Shown here piece after piece: positions 8,853-16,633 of a DNA stretch of 64,000 bases. The position numbers were made by a program, and so were the translations under genes. The stretch comes from Fangia hongkongensis FSC776 = DSM 21703 (GTDB lineage: Bacteria > Pseudomonadota > Gammaproteobacteria > Francisellales > Francisellaceae): assembly GCF_000379445.1 (NCBI RefSeq), contig NZ_KB902251.1, positions 86,781 to 150,780 of the forward strand, written 5' to 3'. The notes below the pieces were generated by a model. It did not search any database. It was not told the DNA's origin and saw nothing but the letters and a program-made list of their open reading frames with translations. The stretch's first letter is position 1. Each line of letters begins with the position of its first letter.

Positions 8853-9017
8853 TTATTCCGAGGCCGGAACGGCACTTAAGTTTGAAGGGGTACAGTTACT
8901 TCCTACACTGCAACTACCAGTTGCACTGCTACTGCTGCCACTGCTACCGCCACCACCGCAGCCTGCAATAAGGCCAATGCCGATTAATACTACTATGCTT
9001 GCTAGTAACTTTTTCAT
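8853..9017 (-). CDS. Small lipoprotein, 54 residues
   Basis: The product begins MKKLLASIVVLIGIGLIAGC, a typical lipoprotein signal with the lipobox LIAGC, so the mature N-terminus is a lipidated cysteine at residue 20. The mature peptide is only about 35 residues: a GGGGSSGSSSSATGS linker, a Cys-Ser-Val-Gly-Ser-Asn-Cys pair and a short tail NLSAVPASE. The start at 9017 is chosen because GGAGAG lies 7 bases upstream; longer readings to 9086 hide the signal. It is the first gene of an apparent operon with the 746-residue exported protein. The glycine/serine linker is the kind normally found between a lipid anchor and a large domain, yet here it leads to almost nothing. No function can be assigned. 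Confidence 0.75.
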   Translation of the reverse strand: MKKLLASIVVLIGIGLIAGCGGGGSSGSSSSATGSCSVGSNCTPSNLSAVPASE

Positions 9018-9090
9018 ACGCTCTCTCCGCCATATTTCTTTTATTTTCTTCACAATAAAACAAGGTAATTGAAAAACAACCTGCATTAAA

Positions 9091-9118
9091 AGAATATAAA
9101 TTAATCAAAAATTTTCAA
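9091..9118 (-). promoter_or_regulatory. Possible promoter for the lipoprotein/exported-protein operon
   Basis: On the minus strand TTGAAA (9113-9118) and TATTCT (9091-9096) are spaced by 16 bases, about 75 bases upstream of the lipoprotein start. The region is very AT-rich, so a chance match is possible. Confidence 0.4.
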
Positions 9119-9160
9119 AAAATGCTTCAAGTGCACAAAAAATTTTATTAAACTTCCATA

Positions 9161-10369
9161 CTATATAAAATCAACTAATGTGCCATTAACATAGTATTGA
9201 ACCTCAAGGTTGGTAAAATACAAATGCTTTAGTTTCAATTTATATTTTACAAATTCCTTTTTTGCGACTAAGAGCGCTTTGACATTATCTCCCCCTAAAG
9301 CGCTTTGAGGGTGACTCTCAGCCAGCTTTAACTGATAGTATGCATTGAAATACTTAAGAAGATAATACCAATAATCATTGGTATGATAAAACGCATACTT
9401 GGGTGCAATACGCACATTAAAATGATCTGGATTTTTAAGGAAAACGGCAAGTGCGGATAAAAAATCTCTTGCATGCGTTTGGTAGGTTAGTGCCGCGCGA
9501 TTAGCAACATAGCTACTGATTAGTTGTCTCGCCATTTTTTTATCGAGTGGCGCGTAGCTATCAAGCACGCTATCTAACAACCCATTATTATTAAATATAA
9601 TATCTAATCGGGTCATATCTAGGCTATTTTCAAACACCCTCCCTTCAAGCTTGGCTAAGTTTAACGCTGAGAGCATTGGAAGTACATATAAAGGGTATGG
9701 TGTAAAAAAATCTACCGTGGTCGTTAGCTTTGCTTTGCTCTTATCCTCCACATTCATATAAATCCGCTTTGTCTCATGCGTAGTATCCTTGGAGGCAATC
9801 TCAACTCTCAGGCTATTAATATCAAACAGCTTAACAAGCTTTTTAGCACTATCACTGAAGAGCATGCTTGTTAAAAGATTGATAAGGTTTTGATTTATTA
9901 TTAGCTTTCCCTTTATCTCAAAGTTATTAAAATAAGCCGACTCAAACCAAAGCGCTGAGTGAAAGACAAATGTAGCCAACTTTGGCGCACTCTGCAAAAA
10001 AGAAAGCACTTTATCTGCATCAACATTTATTATATCAACCGATAAAGTCATACTCGTTTTTTGAGTTTTCTCGGTTAGTGAAATTAACAGCGTGAGTTTA
10101 TTTGCTCCTTTTTTCTCCACCTCTAGCTGATAGTCACTCTTTTGATATTGCTCAAGCATATTTTGTGATAGGAAAAACAAAATTTGGCAATAAATTGGCG
10201 CTTGTAATGTCTTTGGACAGTTTTGCTTTATCTGTAGTAAATCACTCGTTAAATGTCCTTGATGCGTCCATAGATTCTTATCATTTATCGCAAAGGCATT
10301 ATTCAAGCACAAAAAAAAGCTAATACCATATACTAAAACCATTAAAAAATAGCGCAATTGCCTTTGCAT
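9161..10369 (-). CDS. Exported protein of unknown function, 402 residues
   Basis: Not recognised. The first 27 residues (hydrophobic run FLMVLVYGISFFLCLNNAFA) form a signal peptide with cleavage expected before INDKNLW. The mature protein is lysine- and leucine-rich, with mixed helix and strand, one cysteine pair near residues 50 and 60 (QNCPKT, IYCQIL), and no further membrane helix. Long stretches resemble a repeated small beta/helix layer (for example KLTLLISLTEKTQKTSMTLSVD, then FEIKGKLIINQNLINLLTSML), somewhat in the manner of DUF945/AsmA-like periplasmic proteins, but I cannot claim homology. It is expressed from its own unit downstream of murB, and a TGGCAAT-A-ATTGCCA palindrome lies at 10413-10427 upstream. 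Predicted location is the periplasm. Confidence 0.75.
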   Translation of the reverse strand: MQRQLRYFLMVLVYGISFFLCLNNAFAINDKNLWTHQGHLTSDLLQIKQNCPKTLQAPIYCQILFFLSQNMLEQYQKSDYQLEVEKKGANKLTLLISLTEKTQKTSMTLSVDIINVDADKVLSFLQSAPKLATFVFHSALWFESAYFNNFEIKGKLIINQNLINLLTSMLFSDSAKKLVKLFDINSLRVEIASKDTTHETKRIYMNVEDKSKAKLTTTVDFFTPYPLYVLPMLSALNLAKLEGRVFENSLDMTRLDIIFNNNGLLDSVLDSYAPLDKKMARQLISSYVANRAALTYQTHARDFLSALAVFLKNPDHFNVRIAPKYAFYHTNDYWYYLLKYFNAYYQLKLAESHPQSALGGDNVKALLVAKKEFVKYKLKLKHLYFTNLEVQYYVNGTLVDFI

Positions 10370-10461
10370 ATTTCACTCTCATGAGACGCACTTACTATAA
10401 GTTTAGTGCTCGTGGCAATAATTGCCATTCGCTTATTATAATGTCCAAATGAACAGCTGAA

Positions 10462-11301
10462 TTAATCGACCACAATCTGCTCTAACACAAGCTCAACTTG
10501 ATAGTGTTGGTAGATTTTCTCTTTGATAAATAAAACTAATTTAAGCACATCTTCGCCGGTCGCATTACCTAGATTGATAATCACACCACCATGTTTGTTA
10601 GCAATTTGCGCACCGCCAATTTGGTGGCCTTTTAAGCCGATTTTTTCAACCATTTCACCCACTGTAATGTGATACTTTGGACGCTTGAAAACACTGCCTG
10701 CACTTGGATTTCTCGGCAGTTTTGCCATTCTCTGCGCGAGAATATGGTTCATCTTCTCTTTGATCTTGTCTTGTTTTGCCGCTTGAAAGTGAAAAAAGGC
10801 ACCCAGAATCAAACAAGGCATTGTTTTAAACATTGAGTAGCGATAACCATAATCAATGTCTTTTTTCTCAAAGCGCTCGCATTTATTGGTCTTTAAATTG
10901 AGAATATTAACATAGCACAAATGATCATACATTTCATCGCCGTATGCCCCTGTATTCATGATCATCGCACCACCAACACTTGCCGGCACATCAAAGAAAG
11001 TCTCCATTCCTGAGAGCTTATGCTCATAAGCATAAAGTGAAAGTTCTCTTAGCAACGCACCTGCTTCAGCGTAAATGCCATCCTCTTGCTTTGTGATTTG
11101 ATTAAAATTATCCGAAAAAATAACAAATGCGCAATCATGATAAAGCGCTTTTGCCAAAATCACGTTACTGCCATTTCCAAGCACAACGACTTTTTGATGG
11201 TTTTGATAAATCTCAACAATCTCTTGTATACCCTTTGGGAAATAAACATGCTCTGCTTTGGCATCGATCGCATAAGTATTATACTTTTTTAAGCTGATCA
11301 T
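10462..11301 (-). CDS. murB: UDP-N-acetylenolpyruvoylglucosamine reductase (MurB), type II-like
   Basis: FAD enzyme that reduces UDP-GlcNAc-enolpyruvate to UDP-MurNAc with NADPH, the second committed step of peptidoglycan synthesis. The 279-residue length and layout fit the shorter type II MurB (E. coli type I has 342). The FAD-binding GNGSNVILA lies near residue 42, VPASVGGAMIMNTGAYG near residue 105, and the catalytic serine block PSAGSVFKRP near residue 200. The C-terminal KHGGVIINLGNATGEDVLKL block is also present. Its ATG overlaps the murA stop codon by 4 bases (ATGA), so translation of the two is probably coupled. The usual type II tail is somewhat short, and the sequence is diverged, but no key motif is missing. 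Confidence 0.88.
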   Translation of the reverse strand: MISLKKYNTYAIDAKAEHVYFPKGIQEIVEIYQNHQKVVVLGNGSNVILAKALYHDCAFVIFSDNFNQITKQEDGIYAEAGALLRELSLYAYEHKLSGMETFFDVPASVGGAMIMNTGAYGDEMYDHLCYVNILNLKTNKCERFEKKDIDYGYRYSMFKTMPCLILGAFFHFQAAKQDKIKEKMNHILAQRMAKLPRNPSAGSVFKRPKYHITVGEMVEKIGLKGHQIGGAQIANKHGGVIINLGNATGEDVLKLVLFIKEKIYQHYQVELVLEQIVVD

Positions 11302-12599
11302 TTCTCATAGTACTCCGTTGCCACTGCAATATGCATAAAATGCGTCATATTTTCAAGCAGTCTTTCATAGCCGCGAAATACCTGTTCAGCATGTGTAATA
11401 TAACACACTTTTTCACAAAGAGAGGCCGCCATAATCACAGCCATGCCTGCACGCAAATCAAAGCTTTTCATCGTCGCACTTGCCAGTGGTTTTTTGCACT
11501 GATTAAGCGGTGTAATTTTAATTTGCTTACCATCAAATAAGATAGGAAACCCTATTTTTTGTAGCTCTGCCACATATTTCACCCGCTCAGGATAGACGGT
11601 ATCTAAAATAGAGGACTCTCCATTTGCCGCTGACAACATAACGGCAAAAATAGGCTGAAGATCCGTTGGAAATGCTGGGTACGGCTCAGCTGTGATTTTC
11701 GTTTTAACAAGCTTACTCTTACTACCAAAAAATTGAATCGATTGCTTAGCGGCATTAAACTGCCATCTTGCGCCAATTTTGGTTAATACTTTGAGCGGGG
11801 CATCAATATACTCTTTGGTGCTAACCCCTAACACCACAACATCCAAATGGTGCAAATAAGCAAGTGCCGCATAGCTCATTGTTTGAATGCGATCGTACAT
11901 CACTGCAAAACTCACCCCTTTCAGCATATTTGAGCCATTAATCTGCATTGCTCTTTTTTTATGATCAATACGAACCTTACCACCGCATTGATTGATAAAG
12001 CTTGCCACCTCAACCACTTCAGGCTCAAGTGCGATATTATGAAGCTTCACAATCGATTTCCCACGCGCGGCATATAGCATCAGGTTAATGCTGGCGCCAA
12101 CTGAGGGATACTTTAATCTAAACTCAGCATTTTTCTCTTGTGTCTTAGTCACTTCAATATGATATTCATCCACTTTCACAGCAGCACCGAGCGCCCGAAG
12201 TCCATCAACATGAATATCAAAAGGACGCTCCTCAGCAAAAGAGCAGCCCCCAGGATAGCCAATTCTTAGTGATTTCACCTGTTTACTAAGCGCCCCTAAC
12301 AGCATTAAAGACGTGCGTGTTTTTTTAGTATAATCTATTGATAAATCGATGCTTTGCGCTTGGATATGTGAGGTTAATTCAACCGTTTTTTCATCTAGCT
12401 CATTCACCTCTGTACCAAGGTAGCGCAATATATCACAAATCCCACGATAATCCCTAAGAGAAGTGGGCACATTTAAAAATCGTGTTGTCCCTATGGGCAG
12501 CAAACTTGCAAACATCAAGTGTAGAAGTGCATTTTTGGCACCCGTTAAAGAAATCTCAACTGGCTCTAAGTGCTTTCGTTTGCTGACCTTTAATTGCAT
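11298..12599 (-). CDS. murA: UDP-N-acetylglucosamine 1-carboxyvinyltransferase (MurA), divergent
   Basis: Enolpyruvyl transferase that starts peptidoglycan synthesis by moving enolpyruvate from PEP to UDP-GlcNAc; the target of fosfomycin. The 433 residues carry the SLTGAKNA block (Lys/Asn of the active site near residue 21), the KTRTS block with the conserved Arg, the catalytic-loop PGGC with Cys119, FPTDLQ (general-base Asp) and RGYERL (Arg397 equivalent). The loop between Cys119 and the following RP is CSFAEERPFD. It has one more residue than the usual CTIGARPVD, and the N-terminus lacks the common GG-K-L-G start. It may therefore be a specialised or second MurA. It is sandwiched between der (10 bases upstream) and murB (4-base overlap), forming a three-gene unit. 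Confidence 0.85.
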   Translation of the reverse strand: MQLKVSKRKHLEPVEISLTGAKNALLHLMFASLLPIGTTRFLNVPTSLRDYRGICDILRYLGTEVNELDEKTVELTSHIQAQSIDLSIDYTKKTRTSLMLLGALSKQVKSLRIGYPGGCSFAEERPFDIHVDGLRALGAAVKVDEYHIEVTKTQEKNAEFRLKYPSVGASINLMLYAARGKSIVKLHNIALEPEVVEVASFINQCGGKVRIDHKKRAMQINGSNMLKGVSFAVMYDRIQTMSYAALAYLHHLDVVVLGVSTKEYIDAPLKVLTKIGARWQFNAAKQSIQFFGSKSKLVKTKITAEPYPAFPTDLQPIFAVMLSAANGESSILDTVYPERVKYVAELQKIGFPILFDGKQIKITPLNQCKKPLASATMKSFDLRAGMAVIMAASLCEKVCYITHAEQVFRGYERLLENMTHFMHIAVATEYYEK

Positions 12600-12609
12600 A
12601 TTGTGCTAT

Positions 12610-14091
12610 TCACTTCGTTTTATTTGTTTTATTAACTTGTTTTGCCTGTCTTGAGCGCTGTTGGTTATTCTTTCTCACTGACTTAGTGCGAGAGCCTTTC
12701 TCTTCTTTATAGCGCTTTAATGGTGTTGTATTAGTCTTCTTATCCTGCTGATAAGGATTGATTGATGATTTGAATTCAAATTTAATCGGTGTGCCGACAA
12801 ATTCAAATGCTTCACGAAAAAACTTCTCTAAATAGCGCTTGTATGAACCAGAGAGTTTATCGACCTGATTTCCATGAATCACAATTACAGGTGGATTGTG
12901 CCCGCCCATATGCGCATATTTTGGTTTTATTCTCGATTTGCCTGACACAGGCGGTGGATGATCTTCTGTAGCAAGTTTTAAAACTTGCGTTAAATCAGGT
13001 GTTGAAATACGTTTATTGGCACTTTTAAAAGCATCTTCGATTGATTTGAATAAATGTCCAACATTGCTTCCATATAGCGCTGAGATAAAATGAATATCGA
13101 CATAGTCTTTTAAAAACACCATTCTTCGATTGATTTCATCTTTTAGATAATTCTTATCAGAAAGACTCATGCCATCCCATTTATTCACTGCAATAACAAG
13201 AGATCTCCCGGCACTTAATGCGAAGCCAATCAAATGCAAATCCTGATCAGTCAGGCCTTCTTTGGCATCAATCAAAGCAATAACAACATTGGCATCTTTA
13301 ATTGCCTGAAGTGTTTTAACAATCGAGAACTTCTCTAATACTTCCTTGATTTTTCCGCGCTTTCGAATCCCCGCTGTATCAATGATTGTATAATCTTTAT
13401 CATTACGCGAAAAGGGAATATACACGCTATCAATCGTTGTCCCCGGCATATCATAAACAACGACTCTATCCTCACCCAACATGCGATTTGTCAGGGTTGA
13501 TTTGCCTACATTTGGTCGTCCAATCAGTGCAAATTTGATCCCACGCTGGTTGGCTTCACTGGTTGCATTACTGGAATCTTTTTCATCATCTGCCTCACTT
13601 TCACAAAGTGGCAATAAGGTTTCTTCCAACAGTGAGTTAATCCCACGCCTATGACTTGCAGCAATGGGGTAAATATGCTCAAAGCCATATTCATAAAACT
13701 CAGCCATTGCACCATCTTCTTGAAGGCCATCAATCTTGTTAACAACCAACACACTCGGCTTGCCTCGTGAGCGTAGTAGTGAGGCAATATAATCATCTGC
13801 GACGGTTTTACCTGCTTGTGCATCAACGACAAAATAAACTAAATCTGCCTCTTCAATTGCCAGAATCGACTGCTCAGCCATTGACCCATCGACACCAGCA
13901 TCACCATCTGAGATACCACCTGTATCGATTAGGATATAATGATGCTCATCATAGCTTGCTTGTGCATACTGCCTGTCACGTGTCACCCCCGGCATATCAT
14001 AAACAAGTGCGTCTCTTGTTTTGGTGAGCGCATTAAAAAGTGTTGATTTCCCGACGTTTGGGCGACCAACAATAGCAATTACAGGCGTCAT
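12610..14091 (-). CDS. der: Ribosome biogenesis GTPase Der (EngA)
   Basis: Essential double-GTPase needed for maturation of the 50S subunit. The 493 residues contain two G domains. The first has P-loop GRPNVGKS ending at Ser16, DTGG and NKID. The second has P-loop Lys197, DTAG and NKWD. A KH-like C-terminal domain follows from about residue 355 (HGNQVDKLSGSYKRYLEKFF). The last 40 residues are a basic tail of the type KTNTTPLKRYKEEKGSRTKS, as in other gammaproteobacterial Der proteins. The start at 14091 is the only one before the first P-loop. In many relatives der follows hisS-tuf-bamB; here it heads a unit with murA and murB, which is unusual. Confidence 0.96.
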   Translation of the reverse strand: MTPVIAIVGRPNVGKSTLFNALTKTRDALVYDMPGVTRDRQYAQASYDEHHYILIDTGGISDGDAGVDGSMAEQSILAIEEADLVYFVVDAQAGKTVADDYIASLLRSRGKPSVLVVNKIDGLQEDGAMAEFYEYGFEHIYPIAASHRRGINSLLEETLLPLCESEADDEKDSSNATSEANQRGIKFALIGRPNVGKSTLTNRMLGEDRVVVYDMPGTTIDSVYIPFSRNDKDYTIIDTAGIRKRGKIKEVLEKFSIVKTLQAIKDANVVIALIDAKEGLTDQDLHLIGFALSAGRSLVIAVNKWDGMSLSDKNYLKDEINRRMVFLKDYVDIHFISALYGSNVGHLFKSIEDAFKSANKRISTPDLTQVLKLATEDHPPPVSGKSRIKPKYAHMGGHNPPVIVIHGNQVDKLSGSYKRYLEKFFREAFEFVGTPIKFEFKSSINPYQQDKKTNTTPLKRYKEEKGSRTKSVRKNNQQRSRQAKQVNKTNKTK

Positions 14092-14307
14092 AGCTTCTTA
14101 TATTTACAGAAAATTATACTGGCTTGAAATATAACGTATTTGATTACAAAGAACAAATACTAACTCAGCTAATATTTGTGATGCCTATGTGCTAAATTGA
14201 AATGCTTAACTATATAATGGCAATAGTCAAGCATAAACTCCCTATCGTATTCATTAAAACTAGCAGCGTTATTCTGATATGTTTTCTACAAGTTCAACGA
14301 TTATTTT

Positions 14308-14610
14308 TCAAACAGAAAAGCCATAATGTGTTCCGTCTGGAAGTTCAATATCTAGTCTTAATTTTCCACCAGTAGCTTCAATATATTTTTTTAATGACGA
14401 TAGCTTTAAATCTCGCCCTGGTTTCTCCATCTCTGCAACTGTTGGTTGCTTAACACCTAGTGTATTAGCTAATTCAACTTGTGTTTTGTTCACTTTTTCT
14501 CTAAGTTCAGATAAGTGTATATCCAAAAGAATAGTCTCTGCCTTTTGTTTGGCATTTGTGACAACTTTTGCATTTTCTTGAGCAAGTATCTGTTTAAGTG
14601 TTCTGGCCAT
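14308..14610 (-). CDS. higA: XRE-family antitoxin of a HigBA-type module
   Basis: A 100-residue DNA-binding protein with a helix-turn-helix between about residues 37 and 62 (KTQVELANTLGVKQPTVAEMEK), followed by a SLKKYIEATGGKLRLDIEL segment typical of antitoxins that pair with RelE/HigB toxins. It begins 9 bases after the stop of the upstream toxin gene, so the order is toxin first, antitoxin second, as in HigBA and unlike most RelBE modules. It should neutralise the toxin and, with it, repress the operon through the inverted repeat at 14993-15009. The symbol rests on layout and family resemblance, not on a close match. Confidence 0.85.
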   Translation of the reverse strand: MARTLKQILAQENAKVVTNAKQKAETILLDIHLSELREKVNKTQVELANTLGVKQPTVAEMEKPGRDLKLSSLKKYIEATGGKLRLDIELPDGTHYGFSV

Positions 14611-14619
14611 ATCTTACTC

Positions 14620-14967
14620 CTATGTTTTGTTTTTATTTAAATGAAGCATAAATTCTTTATCTGCAATGGGTATCATAACCTCGTAAAACCTTTTATCTTT
14701 ACCTGTTTTATTTCCTGCACATAATAAAATCGCATTTCGTTTTGGGTCAAAAGCAAAAAATATGCGTATTGGCTTACCTTTGCTTTGGACTCTTAGTTCT
14801 TTCATATTTTTGTGGTTTGAGCCTTTGATGGTGTCAGCATATGGCCTTGAAAGAGCAGGTCCCCTTTCTTGTAATACGATCATAGAAGCTAAAACGTTGC
14901 TTCTGTCGGTATTATCTAGCGAGTCATACCAATCATCAAATAAATCAGTTGTTATAACTGACCACAT
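14620..14967 (-). CDS. higB: RelE/HigB-family mRNA interferase toxin (phage Gp49-like)
   Basis: A 115-residue toxin of the RelE/ParE superfamily. Diagnostic blocks are WYDSLD near residue 13, ELRVQSKGKPIRIFFAFDPKRNAILLCAGNKTG from about residue 57, and RFYEVMIPIADKEF. This is the common DUF891/Gp49-like pattern, and such proteins cleave mRNA on the ribosome. Its start at 14967 is the first ATG after the operator. The following antitoxin gene is 9 bases downstream. The position between der and an efflux gene, with an orphan open frame after it, suggests an acquired module. It has not been tested whether the toxin is active, but no catalytic-looking residue is obviously lost. Confidence 0.85.
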   Translation of the reverse strand: MWSVITTDLFDDWYDSLDNTDRSNVLASMIVLQERGPALSRPYADTIKGSNHKNMKELRVQSKGKPIRIFFAFDPKRNAILLCAGNKTGKDKRFYEVMIPIADKEFMLHLNKNKT

Positions 14968-14985
14968 AAATACTGCCTTCTTTAA

Positions 14986-15021
14986 ATTATAGCCTATATT
15001 TTATATAGGTTAACCCCTATA
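14986..15021 (-). promoter_or_regulatory. Promoter and palindromic operator of the toxin-antitoxin operon
   Basis: On the minus strand a perfect TATAAT -10 box lies at 14986-14991, 18 bases before the toxin start codon. Immediately upstream, 14993-15009 is a perfect inverted repeat, CCTATAT-3-ATATAGG. A third half site CCTATA at 15016-15021 also pairs with TATAGG at 15004-15009. The palindrome fills the spacer of the promoter, so binding would block RNA polymerase, as expected for autoregulation by the antitoxin or its complex. The -35 box is poor (GTTAAC). Confidence 0.65.
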
Positions 15022-15116
15022 ATCAAGTTAAATTCAATTTATTCAGAACCTTTAGAGTAACCCATAAACCTACCTCAATATCTATGTTTAAGCGTACAGA
15101 ATATACCAAGCTTGAA

Positions 15117-16289
15117 TTAGCTATGATGCCTTGCAACTATCATAATATATACAAGTAAAAGAATCAGGCTCACAATCACATAGCAGCTCAAAAGGGGCAT
15201 GAGACTATGTACTTTTAAATTTGCTGCGATAAATGAAAAAAGACTAAATGAAACCCAGATAATGGCAAATAAAAGTCCATTTGCTGAAGCGGCCTCTTGG
15301 CGAAAAAGCGATAAGCATTCACCAACATAAATAGGAAATAAGAAGCCCGCTGACATTGTGATAATAAATACAGGAGTGATAAAACGAGGCACACTTAAAC
15401 TTGAGAGGTTAATGACAAACATGATCACACTCATAAGGAGTATCAATCCTAAAAGCGCATAACTTTTATGTTTTAGTTTAAAACGAAAAAATAAACGACT
15501 TATCATGTTGCCTGCAAACCATGCCACGCCCATTAATAGCGCAATATAGCCATAGAAAATGGCGTTTTTGCCCATTAGATTTTGTATAATAAAAGGACCT
15601 GCTACATTGAAAGTTGCGACATAGCCAAAGAAGAAGCTCAGTAAAAGTGCACCGGTTACAAACTTTTTATTTGTCAGCACCGTGTGGTAGCTATGTGTTA
15701 AATGTGACAAAGAAAAATTCTTTTTGCTATTAATCGTCTCTGGAACGAACAGCAAACAAATTATAAATAACACCACTAAGTAAATCAGTACAAATATAAA
15801 GCTTGCATGCCAGTTGAAGTAATGTTGTAAATACCCACCAATAAACGGCGCAATAATCGGACCTAGTGCGAAAGCCGCGGTAATGTAGGTATATTGTTTT
15901 TTTAATGCTGCCCCTTCAAAAACATCATTTAACATCGCGCGAGCAGGCACCATCATCAAAGCTGCTCCAAAGCCTTGAATAAAGCGCACAATGATTAAAG
16001 AGAGCACGGTTGTTGACAGTAAAATATAAAGTACAGATGCCAATTGCAGAATAATCCCCAAAAGGTATATTTTCTTTCTTCCAAGCGCATCTGAAATAGG
16101 TCCTGTTAGCACCTGACCAATTGCAAGACCAAGTGCAAAAAGCGTCACGGTTAACTGCACTTCTGTGCTTGATGTATTAAAGTACTTCGCCATTGCCGGC
16201 AAAGAAGGAAGATAAATATCAGTACTCATTCCACCAAGCGGAATGGTGAAATTAACAAAAAAGGCAATAAAATAACGATTTACACTCAT
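15117..16289 (-). CDS. Bcr/CflA-family multidrug efflux MFS transporter
   Basis: Inner-membrane drug/proton antiporter of the major facilitator superfamily, 390 residues with twelve predicted helices. The N-terminus has GGMSTDIYLPSLPAMAKYFNT, a strong marker of the Bcr/CflA (DHA1) group, and the MFS motif A GPISDALGRKKIYL near residue 61. RFIQGFGAALMMVPARAMLND near residue 103 carries the helix-4 motif. A typical central loop lies near residues 180-200. The protein is otherwise of normal length. The toxin-antitoxin pair lies downstream of it in the same orientation after about 110 bases without an evident terminator. Substrate specificity (bicyclomycin, sulphonamide or other) cannot be predicted. 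Confidence 0.9.
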   Translation of the reverse strand: MSVNRYFIAFFVNFTIPLGGMSTDIYLPSLPAMAKYFNTSSTEVQLTVTLFALGLAIGQVLTGPISDALGRKKIYLLGIILQLASVLYILLSTTVLSLIIVRFIQGFGAALMMVPARAMLNDVFEGAALKKQYTYITAAFALGPIIAPFIGGYLQHYFNWHASFIFVLIYLVVLFIICLLFVPETINSKKNFSLSHLTHSYHTVLTNKKFVTGALLLSFFFGYVATFNVAGPFIIQNLMGKNAIFYGYIALLMGVAWFAGNMISRLFFRFKLKHKSYALLGLILLMSVIMFVINLSSLSVPRFITPVFIITMSAGFLFPIYVGECLSLFRQEAASANGLLFAIIWVSFSLFSFIAANLKVHSLMPLLSCYVIVSLILLLVYIMIVARHHS

Positions 16290-16395
16290 ATGACTAAAGG
16301 CTGTATTTGCGCGCTTGATATCAAAAGTCTATCTTAAGCCAATCTCACATACAATTCAAACAAGCAAATGGGTATTTCTTGTAATAAAACTGTAA

Positions 16396-16424
16396 TATTC
16401 ATCTGTTAAACTCATCAATATAAT
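16396..16424 (+). promoter_or_regulatory. Probable promoter for the 51-codon ORF
   Basis: A perfect TATAAT at 16419-16424 has a weak -35 TATTCA at 16396-16401 with a 17-base spacer. The predicted start site near 16431 would give a leader of about 22 bases containing GGAAAGG. Confidence 0.5.
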
Positions 16425-16452
16425 AGCAATTAGACATGGAAAGGTTTATAAG

Positions 16453-16608
16453 ATGAATAATAGAACACACAATAGTGAGTATTATGCTAAGTTATTGCAA
16501 GCAGAAGAACTATTACAATTTGGCGTGCCATTATCAGTGATATCATACACGCTTGAATTAAAAATTAGTGACATTTTATATCGCTCCACCACTAAGGGGC
16601 AGCAGTAA
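16453..16608 (+). CDS. Small protein, 51 residues, possible HTH fragment resembling the FlhC N-terminus
   Basis: This short ORF on the opposite strand to its neighbours starts MNNRTHNSEYYAKLLQAEEL and ends YRSTTKGQQ. It has a good upstream GGAAAGG 8 bases before the ATG and a perfect TATAAT further up, which together support expression. The pattern AEELLQFGVPLSVISYTLEL followed by KISDILYR resembles the helical start of the flagellar regulator FlhC ([20 protein letters not shown], then SRGRLIKLYKE). So it may be a small DNA-binding helix-turn-helix protein, or a partner-binding stub without FlhC's zinc domain. Family membership is an inference from one short pattern. The flanking region 16290-16452 holds only the promoter. 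Confidence 0.55.
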   Translation: MNNRTHNSEYYAKLLQAEELLQFGVPLSVISYTLELKISDILYRSTTKGQQ

Positions 16609-16633
16609 AGATCGTGCCTAATGCCGTTATGCG

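Noticed and set aside
10413-10427. TGGCAAT-A-ATTGCCA palindrome upstream of the 402-residue exported protein
   Set aside because: A perfect 7-bp inverted repeat, but I cannot place a promoter around it or match a regulator, and short AT-rich palindromes are common here.
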